A stretch of DNA of 64,000 nucleotides from Buttiauxella ferragutiae (GTDB taxonomy: Bacteria > Pseudomonadota > Gammaproteobacteria > Enterobacterales > Enterobacteriaceae), in assembly GCF_001654915.1 (NCBI RefSeq), contig NZ_LXEQ01000027.1, one strand, 5' to 3'. Position 1 is the stretch's first letter. Each line of letters opens with the position of its first letter. Positions 8,261 through 17,843 of the stretch are shown piece by piece. The notes below the pieces were generated by a model. That model did no database searches, was not told where the DNA came from, and worked only from the letters and a program-made list of their open reading frames with translations. A program made the position numbers and the translations under genes.

Positions 8261-8962
8261 ATGCGTTTTCTAATTATTTTGGTCGCTCCTGCCAGAGCTG
8301 AAAATGTTGGTGCAGCAGCCCGCGCAATGAAGACCATGGGATTTGCTGAGTTGCGTGTTGTGGCTAGTGAAGCTGACCGTCAACCAGAAGCCCGTTGGGT
8401 CGCGCATGGTTCTGGTGATGTGCTGGATAATGCTCAGCATTTCAATACGCTGGAGGAAGCTTTGCATGACGTCGACTTTACCATTGCGACTACCGCTCGT
8501 AGTCGCGCAAAATTCCATTACTACGCCACACCGCAGCAACTGGTTCCGTTACTCGAAGAAAAGCGTAATTGGGTGGGCACTGCCGCGTTGGTGTTTGGGC
8601 GTGAAGATTCAGGGTTGACCAACGAAGAGCTTGAACTGGCCGATGTGCTAACTGGCGTACCGATGGTGGCAGATTATCCATCGCTTAATCTCGGGCAGGC
8701 TGTAATGGTTTACTGCTATCAGTTATCAGCACTGATGCAGCAAAATGTACCAGAGCATGATGTGGTTGACGCTCAGCAACTGAGTGCACTGCGTTCCAGA
8801 ATGGCAACGCTCCTTGAGCGTGTAGAAGCCAGCGACGACCAAAAAATGGTCGACTGGCTGCAACAGCGGCTTGGTCTATTAGCTCAGCGTGACACGGCAA
8901 TGTTGCACCGTTTGCTGCATGATATTGAAAAAAAACTGCCAGTGAAAAATGCTGATAGCTGA
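8261..8962 (+). CDS. lasT: SpoU-family RNA methyltransferase-like protein LasT (YjtD)
   Basis: The 233-residue protein has the SPOUT (TrmH/SpoU) trefoil-knot methyltransferase motifs: NVGAAARAMKTMGF near the N-terminus, LVFGREDSGLTNEE in the middle and YPSLNLGQAVMVYCYQ, which form the AdoMet and RNA site. It is related to TrmJ, the tRNA Cm32/Um32 methyltransferase, but the substrate of LasT/YjtD is not established. It lies between arcA and the thr operon as in E. coli. AAGAGAG precedes the start. Confidence 0.92.
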   Translation: MRFLIILVAPARAENVGAAARAMKTMGFAELRVVASEADRQPEARWVAHGSGDVLDNAQHFNTLEEALHDVDFTIATTARSRAKFHYYATPQQLVPLLEEKRNWVGTAALVFGREDSGLTNEELELADVLTGVPMVADYPSLNLGQAVMVYCYQLSALMQQNVPEHDVVDAQQLSALRSRMATLLERVEASDDQKMVDWLQQRLGLLAQRDTAMLHRLLHDIEKKLPVKNADS

Positions 8963-9146
8963 ATTAATATCAGTGAAAATGGGGTGTGATGCCCCTGCTT
9001 TTTCAGCGCAATAAGTACGTTTTTTGATGGTTTATCAGCGTTCAGTCATAGTCTTGCTCTTTGTGGCAAAATTAAAAATAAATTGACTTAGCCTACCGGA
9101 TACTTTAGTCAATATAGGTAAATCATATTACGAGCACACAACATCC

Positions 9147-9215
9147 ATGATTCGCATCAGCCCAATGACAACAATTATTACAACCACCATTACCACAGGT
9201 AACGGTGCGGGCTGA
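9147..9215 (+). CDS. thrL: thr operon leader peptide
   Basis: A 22-codon frame begins ATGATTCGCATC and contains seven Thr and five Ile codons, then ends GNGAG with TGA. The E. coli leader has 21 residues with eight Thr and four Ile. Ribosome stalling at these codons when charged Thr- or Ile-tRNA is scarce prevents the downstream terminator from forming. The upstream block TTGACTTA and CAATATAGG (9083-9118) resembles the E. coli thr promoter region, though I cannot assign both hexamers confidently. Confidence 0.9.
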   Translation: MIRISPMTTIITTTITTGNGAG

Positions 9216-9237
9216 CGCATACAGGAAAAACGAAAAA

Positions 9238-9269
9238 AGCCCGCACCTAAACAGTGCGGGCTTTTTTTT
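9238..9269 (+). terminator. thr attenuator terminator
   Basis: AGCCCGCAC and GTGCGGGCT form a perfect 9-bp stem with a seven-base loop followed by eight T residues. It sits between the leader peptide and thrA, and the GGTGCGGGC at the end of thrL can pair with its 5' arm, giving the alternative antiterminator fold. This is the attenuator of the threonine operon. Confidence 0.93.
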
Positions 9270-9296
9270 GGACCAAAAACTCAAAGGTAATAATAA

Positions 9297-11759
9297 ATGC
9301 GAGTGTTGAAATTCGGTGGTACTTCAGTGGCAAATGCAGAACGTTTTCTGCGTGTTGCCGATATCCTGGAAAGCAATGCCAAACAGGGGCAGGTGGCAAC
9401 CGTGCTGTCTGCCCCGGCGAAAATTACCAATCACCTCGTTGCCATGATTGAAAAAACCATCGGCGGCCAGGATGCAGTACCGAATATCAGCGACGCAGAG
9501 CGTATTTTTAGTGAGCTTCTGAAAGGCCTTGCTGATGCACAACCTGGTTTTCCACTCGAACAACTCAAAGCTACGGTTGACCAGGAGTTTGCTCAGCTGA
9601 AACATGTTCTGCATGGTATCAGCTTGCTGGGACAATGCCCGGACAGCATCAATGCGGCAATCATCTGCCGTGGTGAAAAGCTCTCTATCGCGATCATGGC
9701 TGAATTGCTCAAAGCTCGTGGGCACAATGTGACAGTCATCAATCCGGTAGAGAAACTTCTTGCCGTTGGTCACTACCTTGAGTCCACTGTCGATATCTCC
9801 GAATCCACTCGCCGCATCGCCGCAAGCCGCATTCCGGCGGACCATATGATCCTGATGGCAGGCTTTACTGCCGGGAACGACAAAGGTGAGTTAGTTGTTC
9901 TGGGACGCAACGGTTCTGATTATTCTGCTGCCGTGCTGGCTGCCTGCTTACGTGCGGATTGTTGTGAGATCTGGACGGATGTTGATGGTGTTTATACCTG
10001 TGACCCGCGCCAGGTTCCTGATGCCAGATTATTGAAATCTATGTCGTATCAGGAAGCCATGGAGCTTTCTTATTTCGGCGCTAAAGTTCTTCATCCACGT
10101 ACCATTTCCCCCATCGCTCAGTTCCAAATTCCTTGCCTGATTAAAAACACCGGAAACCCACAAGCGCCTGGCACCCTCATCGGCGCGGAAAGCGATGATG
10201 ATGAACTTCCGGTCAAAGGCATCACCAACCTGAATAACATGGCGATGTTCAACGTTTCAGGTCCTGGCATGAAAGGCATGGTTGGCATGGCGGCCCGCGT
10301 TTTTGCGGCGATGTCACGCGCCGGAATTTCTGTGGTGCTGATTACTCAATCATCTTCTGAATACAGCATCAGTTTCTGTGTGCCGCAGGCGGATAGCGTA
10401 CGTGCACGTCGTGCGATGGATGATGAGTTTTATCTGGAGCTCAAAGAGGGGCTACTGGAGCCGCTGTCTATCATGGAGCATCTGGCGATCATCTCCGTGG
10501 TGGGTGATGGCATGCGTACCCTGCGTGGTATTTCTGCCAAGTTCTTTGCAGCGCTGGCTCGCGCCAACATTAATATCGTGGCGATTGCCCAGGGCTCTTC
10601 CGAGCGCTCTATCTCTGTTGTGGTCAGCAATGACGAGGCCACCACCGGCGTGCGCGTGACTCATCAGATGTTGTTCAATACCGACCAGGTTATCGAAGTG
10701 TTCCTGATTGGTGTCGGCGGTGTGGGTGCGGCATTGGTTGAGCAGGTGAAACGCCAGCAGGCGTGGCTGAAGCAAAAGCATATTGACCTGCGCGTCTGTG
10801 GTATCGCGAACTCGAAAGCGTTGTTAACCAATATTCATGGCCTGAATCTGGATAACTGGCAGGCAGAGCTGGCGGTGGCGAAAGAGCCATTCAATTTGGG
10901 TCGTTTAATTCGTCTGGTGAAAGAGTATCACCTGCTCAATCCAGTTATTGTTGACTGTACCTCCAGCCAGGCGGTGGCGGATCAGTATGCTGATTTCCTC
11001 GGCGAAGGTTTCCACGTGGTGACGCCGAACAAAAAGGCGAACACTTCCACCATGAATTACTACCACCAGATGCGCAACGCAGCAGCGAAATCGCGTCGTA
11101 AATTCCTCTACGACACCAACGTGGGGGCGGGTCTGCCGGTTATCGAAAACCTGCAAAACTTGCTCAATGCCGGTGACGAATTGCAGCGTTTCTCTGGCAT
11201 TCTTTCAGGTTCGCTGTCGTTTATCTTTGGCAAACTTGAGGAAGGTATGAGCTTGTCAGAAGCCACCATCGTTGCCCGCGACATGGGCTACACCGAACCT
11301 GATCCGCGTGATGATCTTTCTGGTATGGATGTCGCGCGCAAATTGCTGATTTTGGCTCGTGAAACAGGCAGCAATCTGGAGCTGTCCGACATTGTCATTG
11401 AGCCAGTATTACCGCCGTCGTTTGATTCCAGTGGTGATGTTGAATCATTCATGGCGCGCATACCGCAGCTGGATGATGAGTTTTCAGCGCGTGTGTCACA
11501 AGCCCGCGACGAAGGCAAAGTGCTGCGCTACGTTGGCGTGATTGAAGCTGATGGCAGCTGCAAAGTTAAAATTGATGCGGTCGATGGTAACGACCCACTG
11601 TATAAAGTTAAAAACGGCGAAAATGCTCTGGCATTCTACAGCCATTACTATCAGCCGTTACCGCTGGTGCTTCGCGGCTACGGAGCAGGAAATGATGTGA
11701 CTGCGGCCGGTGTATTCGCCGACTTATTGCGCACTTTGTCATGGAAGTTAGGAGTTTAA
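9297..11759 (+). CDS. thrA: Bifunctional aspartokinase I / homoserine dehydrogenase I
   Basis: The 820-residue fusion has an N-terminal aspartate kinase (MRVLKFGGTSVANAERF, residues 1-250), two ACT regulatory domains (about 310-460) and a C-terminal homoserine dehydrogenase beginning VFLIGVGGVGAALVEQV (about 465-820). It catalyses the first and third steps from aspartate to threonine, with feedback inhibition by threonine. Length equals the E. coli protein. It is first of three structural genes and thrB follows after one base. Confidence 0.98.
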   Translation: MRVLKFGGTSVANAERFLRVADILESNAKQGQVATVLSAPAKITNHLVAMIEKTIGGQDAVPNISDAERIFSELLKGLADAQPGFPLEQLKATVDQEFAQLKHVLHGISLLGQCPDSINAAIICRGEKLSIAIMAELLKARGHNVTVINPVEKLLAVGHYLESTVDISESTRRIAASRIPADHMILMAGFTAGNDKGELVVLGRNGSDYSAAVLAACLRADCCEIWTDVDGVYTCDPRQVPDARLLKSMSYQEAMELSYFGAKVLHPRTISPIAQFQIPCLIKNTGNPQAPGTLIGAESDDDELPVKGITNLNNMAMFNVSGPGMKGMVGMAARVFAAMSRAGISVVLITQSSSEYSISFCVPQADSVRARRAMDDEFYLELKEGLLEPLSIMEHLAIISVVGDGMRTLRGISAKFFAALARANINIVAIAQGSSERSISVVVSNDEATTGVRVTHQMLFNTDQVIEVFLIGVGGVGAALVEQVKRQQAWLKQKHIDLRVCGIANSKALLTNIHGLNLDNWQAELAVAKEPFNLGRLIRLVKEYHLLNPVIVDCTSSQAVADQYADFLGEGFHVVTPNKKANTSTMNYYHQMRNAAAKSRRKFLYDTNVGAGLPVIENLQNLLNAGDELQRFSGILSGSLSFIFGKLEEGMSLSEATIVARDMGYTEPDPRDDLSGMDVARKLLILARETGSNLELSDIVIEPVLPPSFDSSGDVESFMARIPQLDDEFSARVSQARDEGKVLRYVGVIEADGSCKVKIDAVDGNDPLYKVKNGENALAFYSHYYQPLPLVLRGYGAGNDVTAAGVFADLLRTLSWKLGV

Positions 11760-11760
11760 G

Positions 11761-12690
11761 ATGGTTAAAGTATACGCCCCGGCTTCCAGTGCCAATATGA
11801 GTGTCGGGTTTGATGTGCTGGGTGCGGCCGTTTCGCCTATTGATGGCTCGCTGCTCGGTGATTATGTCACCGTTGAAGCGGCAGACACCTTTAGTTTGAA
11901 TAACATCGGCCGTTTTGCCAGCAAATTACCCACTGAGCCACGCGAAAACATCGTCTATCAGTGCTGGGAGCGTTTCTGCCAGGAAATTGGCAAAAATATT
12001 CCAGTGGCAATGACGCTAGAAAAAAGTATGCCGATTGGCTCCGGCTTGGGGTCGAGCGCGTGTTCCGTGGTCGCCGGTTTAATGGCGATGAACGAATACT
12101 GCGGCAAACCGTTGAGCGATACTCGTTTGCTCAGCCTGATGGGTGAACTAGAAGGGCGCATTTCAGGCAGCGTTCACTACGACAACGTAGCGCCGTGTTT
12201 CCTGGGCGGTATGCAGTTGATGATTGAAGAAAATGGCATCATCAGCCAGTCTGTTCCGGGGTTTGATGAATGGCTGTGGGTTCTGGCATATCCGGGCATT
12301 AAAGTTTCTACCGCTGAAGCTCGCGCTATTCTTCCTGCACAATATCGCCGTCAGGATTGCATCAGCCACGGTCGCCATCTGGCGGGCTTTATTCACGCCT
12401 GCCACACTCGCCAGCCACAGCTGGCGGCAAAACTGATGCGTGATGTGATTGCCGAGCCTTACCGGGCTAAATTACTGCCGCGCTTTAATGAAGCGCGCCA
12501 GGCCGCAGCAGATATCGGGGCAGTGGCGAGTGGTATTTCGGGCTCCGGCCCAACTTTGTTTGCGTTGTGCGATAACACTGATACCGCACAACGTGTGGCT
12601 GACTGGCTCAGCCAACATTATTTGCAGAACCAGGAAGGTTTTGTACATATTTGCCGTCTGGACACGGCGGGCGCACGAGTTCTGGGATAA
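11761..12690 (+). CDS. thrB: Homoserine kinase
   Basis: The 309-residue GHMP-family kinase phosphorylates homoserine with ATP. The GHMP ATP-binding motif appears as PIGSGLGSSACSVVAG (about residues 90-105), with the family N-terminal block VYAPASSANMSVGFDVLG and the C-terminal SGISGSGPTLFALC loop. Start lies one base after the thrA stop, so translation is probably coupled. Length equals the E. coli protein. Confidence 0.98.
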   Translation: MVKVYAPASSANMSVGFDVLGAAVSPIDGSLLGDYVTVEAADTFSLNNIGRFASKLPTEPRENIVYQCWERFCQEIGKNIPVAMTLEKSMPIGSGLGSSACSVVAGLMAMNEYCGKPLSDTRLLSLMGELEGRISGSVHYDNVAPCFLGGMQLMIEENGIISQSVPGFDEWLWVLAYPGIKVSTAEARAILPAQYRRQDCISHGRHLAGFIHACHTRQPQLAAKLMRDVIAEPYRAKLLPRFNEARQAAADIGAVASGISGSGPTLFALCDNTDTAQRVADWLSQHYLQNQEGFVHICRLDTAGARVLG

Positions 12691-12693
12691 CGC

Positions 12694-13980
12694 ATGAAAC
12701 TGTATAACCTTAAAGATCATAACGAGCAGGTCACTTTTGCCCAGGCAATTGTGCAGGGTTTGGGTAAACAGCAGGGCCTGTTTTTTCCACACGATTTACC
12801 GGAATTTGAACTGACTGAAATCGACGAAATGTTGAAGATGGATTTTGTCACCCGCAGCAGCAAAATTCTGTCTGCTTTTATCGGTGATGAAATCCCGCAA
12901 GAAATTCTCGAAGAACGTGTGCGTGCGGCGTTTGCTTTCCCAGCACCGGTGAAAAGCGTCGAGCCGGACATTGGCTGCCTTGAACTGTTCCACGGCCCGA
13001 CGCTGGCGTTTAAAGACTTCGGCGGCCGCTTTATGGCGCAGATGCTGACGCATATCAGCGGCGACAAACCGGTCACTATTTTGACCGCGACTTCTGGCGA
13101 TACCGGGGCTGCGGTAGCGCATGCATTCTACGGCCTGAAAAACGTGCGCGTCGTTATCCTGTATCCGCGTGGCAAAATCAGCCCGCTGCAGGAAAAACTG
13201 TTCTGCACGCTTGGCGGTAATATTGAAACTGTCGCGATTGACGGTGATTTTGATGCCTGCCAGGCGCTGGTGAAACAAGCGTTTGATGATGAAGAGTTGA
13301 AATTGGCGCTGGGGTTAAACTCCGCTAACTCAATCAACATCAGCCGTTTGCTGGCGCAGATTTGCTATTACTTCGAAGCGGTGGCGCAGTTGCCACAGGA
13401 AGCGCGTAATCAGCTGGTAGTGTCCGTGCCAAGCGGCAACTTCGGCGATTTGACGGCGGGTCTGCTGGCGAAATCGCTCGGTTTGCCAATCAAGCGCTTT
13501 ATTGCGGCGACCAATGCCAACGACACTGTTCCACGTTTCTTAGCCAATGGCGAATGGACCCCGAAAACCACCGTTGCGACGCTCTCTAACGCGATGGATG
13601 TTAGCCAGCCAAACAACTGGCCGCGTGTGGAAGAGTTGTTCCGCCGTAAGATTTGGCGTCTGACCGACCTCGGTTATGCGACGGTAACTGACGAAACCAC
13701 CAAAGCCACCATGAAAGAGCTGAAAGCGGTGGGTTATGTTTCCGAGCCACACTCGGCGATCGCCTATCGTGCGCTGCGTGACCAGCTCAAGCCCGGCGAA
13801 TACGGTTTGTTCCTCGGCACTGCGCATCCGGCGAAATTCAAAGAAAGCGTGGAGGAGATCCTCGGTGAAACTCTGCCACTTCCTGCTGAGCTTGCCGAAC
13901 GCGCTGATTTACCGCTGCTTTCCCACAATCTACCTGCCGATTTTGCTGAGCTGCGTAAATTGATGATGGCCAAAGCGTAA
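12694..13980 (+). CDS. thrC: Threonine synthase
   Basis: The 428-residue PLP-dependent enzyme converts O-phosphohomoserine to threonine. The PLP lysine lies in HGPTLAFKDFGGRF (about residue 107) and the phosphate-binding loop in VSVPSGNFGDLTAG. It follows thrB by three bases and is the last gene of the operon, with a hairpin at 14028-14062 behind it. Confidence 0.98.
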   Translation: MKLYNLKDHNEQVTFAQAIVQGLGKQQGLFFPHDLPEFELTEIDEMLKMDFVTRSSKILSAFIGDEIPQEILEERVRAAFAFPAPVKSVEPDIGCLELFHGPTLAFKDFGGRFMAQMLTHISGDKPVTILTATSGDTGAAVAHAFYGLKNVRVVILYPRGKISPLQEKLFCTLGGNIETVAIDGDFDACQALVKQAFDDEELKLALGLNSANSINISRLLAQICYYFEAVAQLPQEARNQLVVSVPSGNFGDLTAGLLAKSLGLPIKRFIAATNANDTVPRFLANGEWTPKTTVATLSNAMDVSQPNNWPRVEELFRRKIWRLTDLGYATVTDETTKATMKELKAVGYVSEPHSAIAYRALRDQLKPGEYGLFLGTAHPAKFKESVEEILGETLPLPAELAERADLPLLSHNLPADFAELRKLMMAKA

Positions 13981-14027
13981 GTTTTTCGGCTCTCGCCATG
14001 CTAATCCGAGCTGGAAAACCATAGAGT

Positions 14028-14062
14028 AATGCCGTTCGTTTAATCGCGAGCGGCATTTTTTT
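14028..14062 (+). terminator. thr operon terminator
   Basis: AATGCCGTTCG and CGAGCGGCATT form a stem with one G-T pair and an eight-base loop, followed by TTTTT. It lies 48 bases after the thrC stop. The opposite-strand phytase gene ends at 14072, so it may also act on that transcript. Confidence 0.8.
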
Positions 14063-14071
14063 GTCTGATAT

Positions 14072-15412
14072 TTACTGTAGCTGGCAGCCGGGTTCCACGC
14101 TTTGGCTAACCACGCGTGTGAACGTCGACAGCGGGCAGTATCCTTCAGCCGTCTGGTCGTTACAGCCAGGAATTTTTAGCTGTACGCTTCCCGCAGGTTG
14201 ATTAAGGCTAAGTGGTGTCTGGGATCGCAACTGCTCGAGAGTCTGATACACCATGCTCACGCTAACATATTGTTTCCCTGACTTATCGGCCAAACGCTCA
14301 AAGACTAAAGCGCCGCCCGGAGGGGTGTTATCGGGTTGCCCTGGTAGCGTCCAGCGCATGTTGAGCATGCCTGCGATATTGGCAATATTGGTATCGTGTC
14401 CGGCAAGAAACAGGATCTTATTGTCAGGTGAGATACCAGGCAGTTTGCTTACGTCGGCTTTCGGCTCCAGCGCGTTGCTGATGGTCTGCAATAACGGCGT
14501 GCCGTTATGTGCGGCGATGTAAGGTGTGCGCGCCATCAAATCAAACTGGGCGTTATGCAGTTTCAGTAGCGACGCCCACTCTTGCTCTGAATGAATATTC
14601 CCCCACGCCGCCTGCGGCATCCCTTGCGCATATTCCAGCAGGAAAATTTCAGCAAGCGTAGACGAGAGGCCAATAGCCCCGTCGAGAGCGACTTTGTTGC
14701 CATTATCTTTTATCGACAGTTTGCTCGGCATGGATTGCGCTAAATCACAGCTTTTATCCGCGCTGTGTTTCTGACACCAGGCAGACGTCGAAAAGTTGAG
14801 GGTCGTGTTCATCAAGGCCAGAGAGGGAATATAGTGCTGATTCAGATTATCAATGGGGGTTTGAGCTTCTTTTTCAACGGCCTGTTGGACCTGAGTTTTA
14901 TCCATTGAACAGGTGCCCGCTTTCACCGGATGGAACAGCGGATCGGCTTTTTCAAGATTCTGCTGGTGGTGAATAGTTAAACCACATTGCGGAGCAAGCC
15001 CTGCCAGGAAAGCTTCGCCAGTTTTAAGCGTGCGCTGATCAACGTCTGCCCAGACATAAATTGAGTTTGGTGTGGGGCAACTGCCCTGCGATAAAATGCC
15101 CTGTTGTTGAAACTTCTCGCGATAAAACCCGCCCATCAGGCTAATCAGATGCTCACCGCGTGGCGTGATATAACCCAATTTTACTGGCCATTCGGGCCAG
15201 GTATTGGGTGTTACGTCGCGTATGGTCTGTGTCATTTTGGTTGGAGCTCGCACCCCGTGGCGGCTGAGGATTACCACTTTTTCAACCTGGTAGCCTGAAG
15301 CGGGAGTGTCGTTGGCATAGGCCGTAGAGCCTAATGAAAATATGGCGCTCAGTGCTACGAACAGACCAGGGTGAAGCGTCAGTTTTTTGCGGTTAAACGC
15401 AGAGAACGTCAT
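14072..15412 (-). CDS. appA: Periplasmic histidine acid phosphatase / 6-phytase (AppA family)
   Basis: The 446-residue precursor has a signal peptide ending STAYA, so the mature enzyme begins NDTPASGYQVEKVV. The catalytic motif RHGVRAPT (nucleophile His) and the proton-donor motif GHDTNIAN of branch-2 histidine phosphatases are present, and there are about eight mature cysteines, consistent with several disulfides. The family releases phosphate from phytate and other phosphomonoesters at acid pH in the periplasm. The sequence is, from memory, nearly that of the characterised Buttiauxella phytase. It lies between thrC and a gap gene, unlike E. coli appA, which follows cbdAB. No PhoB-type promoter was identified. 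Confidence 0.93.
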   Translation of the reverse strand: MTFSAFNRKKLTLHPGLFVALSAIFSLGSTAYANDTPASGYQVEKVVILSRHGVRAPTKMTQTIRDVTPNTWPEWPVKLGYITPRGEHLISLMGGFYREKFQQQGILSQGSCPTPNSIYVWADVDQRTLKTGEAFLAGLAPQCGLTIHHQQNLEKADPLFHPVKAGTCSMDKTQVQQAVEKEAQTPIDNLNQHYIPSLALMNTTLNFSTSAWCQKHSADKSCDLAQSMPSKLSIKDNGNKVALDGAIGLSSTLAEIFLLEYAQGMPQAAWGNIHSEQEWASLLKLHNAQFDLMARTPYIAAHNGTPLLQTISNALEPKADVSKLPGISPDNKILFLAGHDTNIANIAGMLNMRWTLPGQPDNTPPGGALVFERLADKSGKQYVSVSMVYQTLEQLRSQTPLSLNQPAGSVQLKIPGCNDQTAEGYCPLSTFTRVVSQSVEPGCQLQ

Positions 15413-15510
15413 TTACAGCCTCTTTTCTTTGGGGTGTTTGAGACTGATAAATATACTCCAGAAGCAAAGCGGTAACGTCGAGTTCGTCTCGTTGTTGTTT
15501 GGTATGTGAA

Positions 15511-15540
15511 AAAGATCCACGCAGGTGCGTGGATCTTAAA
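15511..15540 (-). terminator. Terminator downstream of the gap gene
   Basis: AAGATCCACGC (15512-15522) and GCGTGGATCTT (15527-15537) form a perfect 11-bp stem with a four-base loop. Read on the minus strand it is followed by TTTTTC, so it terminates the gap transcript before phytase. Confidence 0.88.
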
Positions 15541-15558
15541 AGGCTTGCGGGAGCATTT

Positions 15559-16569
15559 TTAGAGCCCGCGTTTAGCCATCATTGCTGCAAGGTCGACCAG
15601 GCGGTTAGAGAAGCCCCATTCGTTATCATACCAGGCCAATATCTTGACCAGATTACCGCCAATCACCAGCGTCGAAAGCCCATCGATGATAGAAGAACGT
15701 GGATCACCCTGATAATCACTCGATACCAGCGGTTCATCGCTGTAGCCCAAAATGCCTTTCAGCGGGCCGCTTGTTGCTGCTTCCAGGAATGCTGCATTCA
15801 CCTGCGCGACGGTGACCGGGCGTTTTAAGGTTACCGTTAAATCAACGATAGAAACGACGGGTACAGGCACTCGCAATGAGTAACCGGTCAGGCGTCCGTC
15901 CAGTTCAGGAATGACTTTGCCTAACGCTTTTGCCGCGCCGCTGGAGTAAGGAACGATGGAGAGGGCGGCAGCTCGCGCGCCACGCAGGTCTTTTTCCGGC
16001 TGATCGTGTAACGCCTGACTGTTGGTGTAAGCGTGAGTGGTGTTCATCAAACCGTGTTCAATACCAAACTGCTGATGCAAAACCTGTGCGGCAGGCGCAA
16101 GGCCGTTCGTGGTACAGCTGCCATTGCTCACGACATAATGGCGTTCCGGATCGTACTGCTGGTGGTTAACGCCCATCACTATCGTCAGGTCGTCATCTTT
16201 GCCCGGTGCCGAGATGATGACGCGTTTTGCTCCGCCGCTATTGATGTGTACTGCGGCCTGCTCGCGACTGGTAAAGAAACCCGTGGCCTCAATAACAATA
16301 TCGACACCCACATCATGCCACGGGATATTTGCCGGATCTCTTTCGCTAAACACGCGAACAAGTTTGCCATCCACCTGCAAATGCCCGTCAGCCGCTTCAA
16401 CCGGAACAGGCAATCTTCCCATCAGTGAATCGTGTTTCAGCAGGTGAGCAAGGGTTTTGCTGTCTGTCAGATCGTTGATTGCTACAATTTCTACGTCTGC
16501 GTTACCCAGCGTGGCGCGTAATACGTTACGACCAATCCTGCCGAAACCATTAATACCGACCTTAACCAT
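15559..16569 (-). CDS. Type I glyceraldehyde-3-phosphate dehydrogenase
   Basis: The start at 16569 (MVKVGINGFGRIGRNVL) is chosen because AAGGAG lies just upstream; upstream in-frame codons have no such site. The 336-residue protein has the NAD-binding Rossmann motif GINGFGRIGR, an Asp after the second strand (AINDLTD) that favours NAD, the catalytic cysteine in SNGSCTTNGLAP, HAYTNSQ and the C-terminal WYDNEWGFSNR. It is distinct from the highly expressed gapA of this order, with Gly in place of Ala in the usual SNASCTTN. Its own AraC/DJ-1 type regulator gene lies 78 bases upstream on the same strand. Whether it is glycolytic, gluconeogenic or serves another aldehyde cannot be told. Confidence 0.9.
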   Translation of the reverse strand: MVKVGINGFGRIGRNVLRATLGNADVEIVAINDLTDSKTLAHLLKHDSLMGRLPVPVEAADGHLQVDGKLVRVFSERDPANIPWHDVGVDIVIEATGFFTSREQAAVHINSGGAKRVIISAPGKDDDLTIVMGVNHQQYDPERHYVVSNGSCTTNGLAPAAQVLHQQFGIEHGLMNTTHAYTNSQALHDQPEKDLRGARAAALSIVPYSSGAAKALGKVIPELDGRLTGYSLRVPVPVVSIVDLTVTLKRPVTVAQVNAAFLEAATSGPLKGILGYSDEPLVSSDYQGDPRSSIIDGLSTLVIGGNLVKILAWYDNEWGFSNRLVDLAAMMAKRGL

Positions 16570-16647
16570 GATTGACTCCTTCTTTGAAATGTCTGGAATC
16601 ACTGTAGGCTTCAGGCAAAGTGGCGTAAATGACAAAAAAGGATCAAT

Positions 16648-17628
16648 TCACGCCATTTTTCGACAATGAAAACGCTCGCGGTATTCGCCCGGTGTGAGGT
16701 GTAGTTGACGCTCGAAGGCGCGGCGCAAAGTGATGGTATTGCCGAAGCCCACTTTACTCGCAATCTGATCGAGCGTTTCCCGCGTTTGCTCAAGGCAATG
16801 TCGGGCTGCTGCAAGGCGGGCTTCTTCAACATAGCGCGCTGGTGTGATGCCAGTTTCTTTGCTGAAAACACGCGTGAAGTTACGAGGACTCATCGCGACC
16901 CGGTCTGCCAGTTTCTCAACCGACAAATCGGCGGATAGATTTTCAAGAAGCCAGTTTTGCAATTGACCTATCGGACTGGAGATGTCGCTTTGCTGGAGGT
17001 GGTATCGACTAAATTGCATTTGCCCGCCGGGACGACGCAGATACATCACCAGATCCTGTGCCACGTCGCGAGCAAGCGTAAAGCCATAATCTTCTTCGAC
17101 CAGTGCGAGGGTCAGATCAAAACCTGAGCTTACGCCGCCAGAAGTCCAGATAGGACCATCCTGAAGATAGAGCGGACCACTTTCGACTTTGACGTGCGGG
17201 TAAGTGGATTGCATCTTTTCCAGCAGATGCCAGTGGGTTGTCGCACGACGACCGTTAAGTAACCCAGCCTGTGCCAACAACATTGCCCCGCCGCAAATAG
17301 AAACAATGCGCTGAGCGTGAGGTGCGGCAAGCTTTAACCAATCGACCACCGCGGTACCTTCTAACTCATCTGATCCTCTCCCCGTGATCATAATGGTATC
17401 CCGAGGTTCATAAGGATCAAGTTCGTGCAGGCGATAGTCGGCCAGTAAGTTCAGCCCGGATTGACCGTGGATCACCTGATGAGGCTGAGTGGTCGCAAGT
17501 CTTATCTGGTAGCGAGGTTGAGACAAGCCTTCCGCCTGTAAGCGGTTGGCTTGCATCAGTATGTCGGCAATCCCGGCGGCTTCGAACAGCACCCCGCCAT
17601 CCGGAACAATAATCAGAAAGGTTTTCAT
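16648..17628 (-). CDS. GlxA-type transcriptional regulator (DJ-1/PfpI domain plus AraC HTH)
   Basis: The 326-residue protein has an N-terminal class I glutamine-amidotransferase/DJ-1-like domain (residues 1-190, with IVSICGGAMLLAQAGLL containing the nucleophile-elbow cysteine) and a C-terminal AraC domain (about 225-325, VAMSPRNFTRVFSKETGITPARY and VGFGNTITLRRAFERQLHLTPGEYRERF). This layout is that of the GlxA/FtrA/CdhR regulators. It lies directly upstream of the GAPDH gene on the same strand, so it is a likely regulator of it. The ligand is unknown. Confidence 0.88.
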   Translation of the reverse strand: MKTFLIIVPDGGVLFEAAGIADILMQANRLQAEGLSQPRYQIRLATTQPHQVIHGQSGLNLLADYRLHELDPYEPRDTIMITGRGSDELEGTAVVDWLKLAAPHAQRIVSICGGAMLLAQAGLLNGRRATTHWHLLEKMQSTYPHVKVESGPLYLQDGPIWTSGGVSSGFDLTLALVEEDYGFTLARDVAQDLVMYLRRPGGQMQFSRYHLQQSDISSPIGQLQNWLLENLSADLSVEKLADRVAMSPRNFTRVFSKETGITPARYVEEARLAAARHCLEQTRETLDQIASKVGFGNTITLRRAFERQLHLTPGEYRERFHCRKMA

Positions 17629-17843
17629 GTCCTGAAAAGTACGCTTTTAACAAAATAAGTCAAGGTGGGTATGAGTCTGAATCATGGAGGAAATATGCAG
17701 GAAACAAGGAGGGAAAATGTAGGAATTCCCATTAAATGCGGGCGTTCAGAGATTAGGATTGCACAGCATAACAACTCCGCGTTGTTCGGCTTATGCTTTC
17801 CTTAACGACCCATAGCGGGTGTGAATGTAGTAAGGAGTGACTT

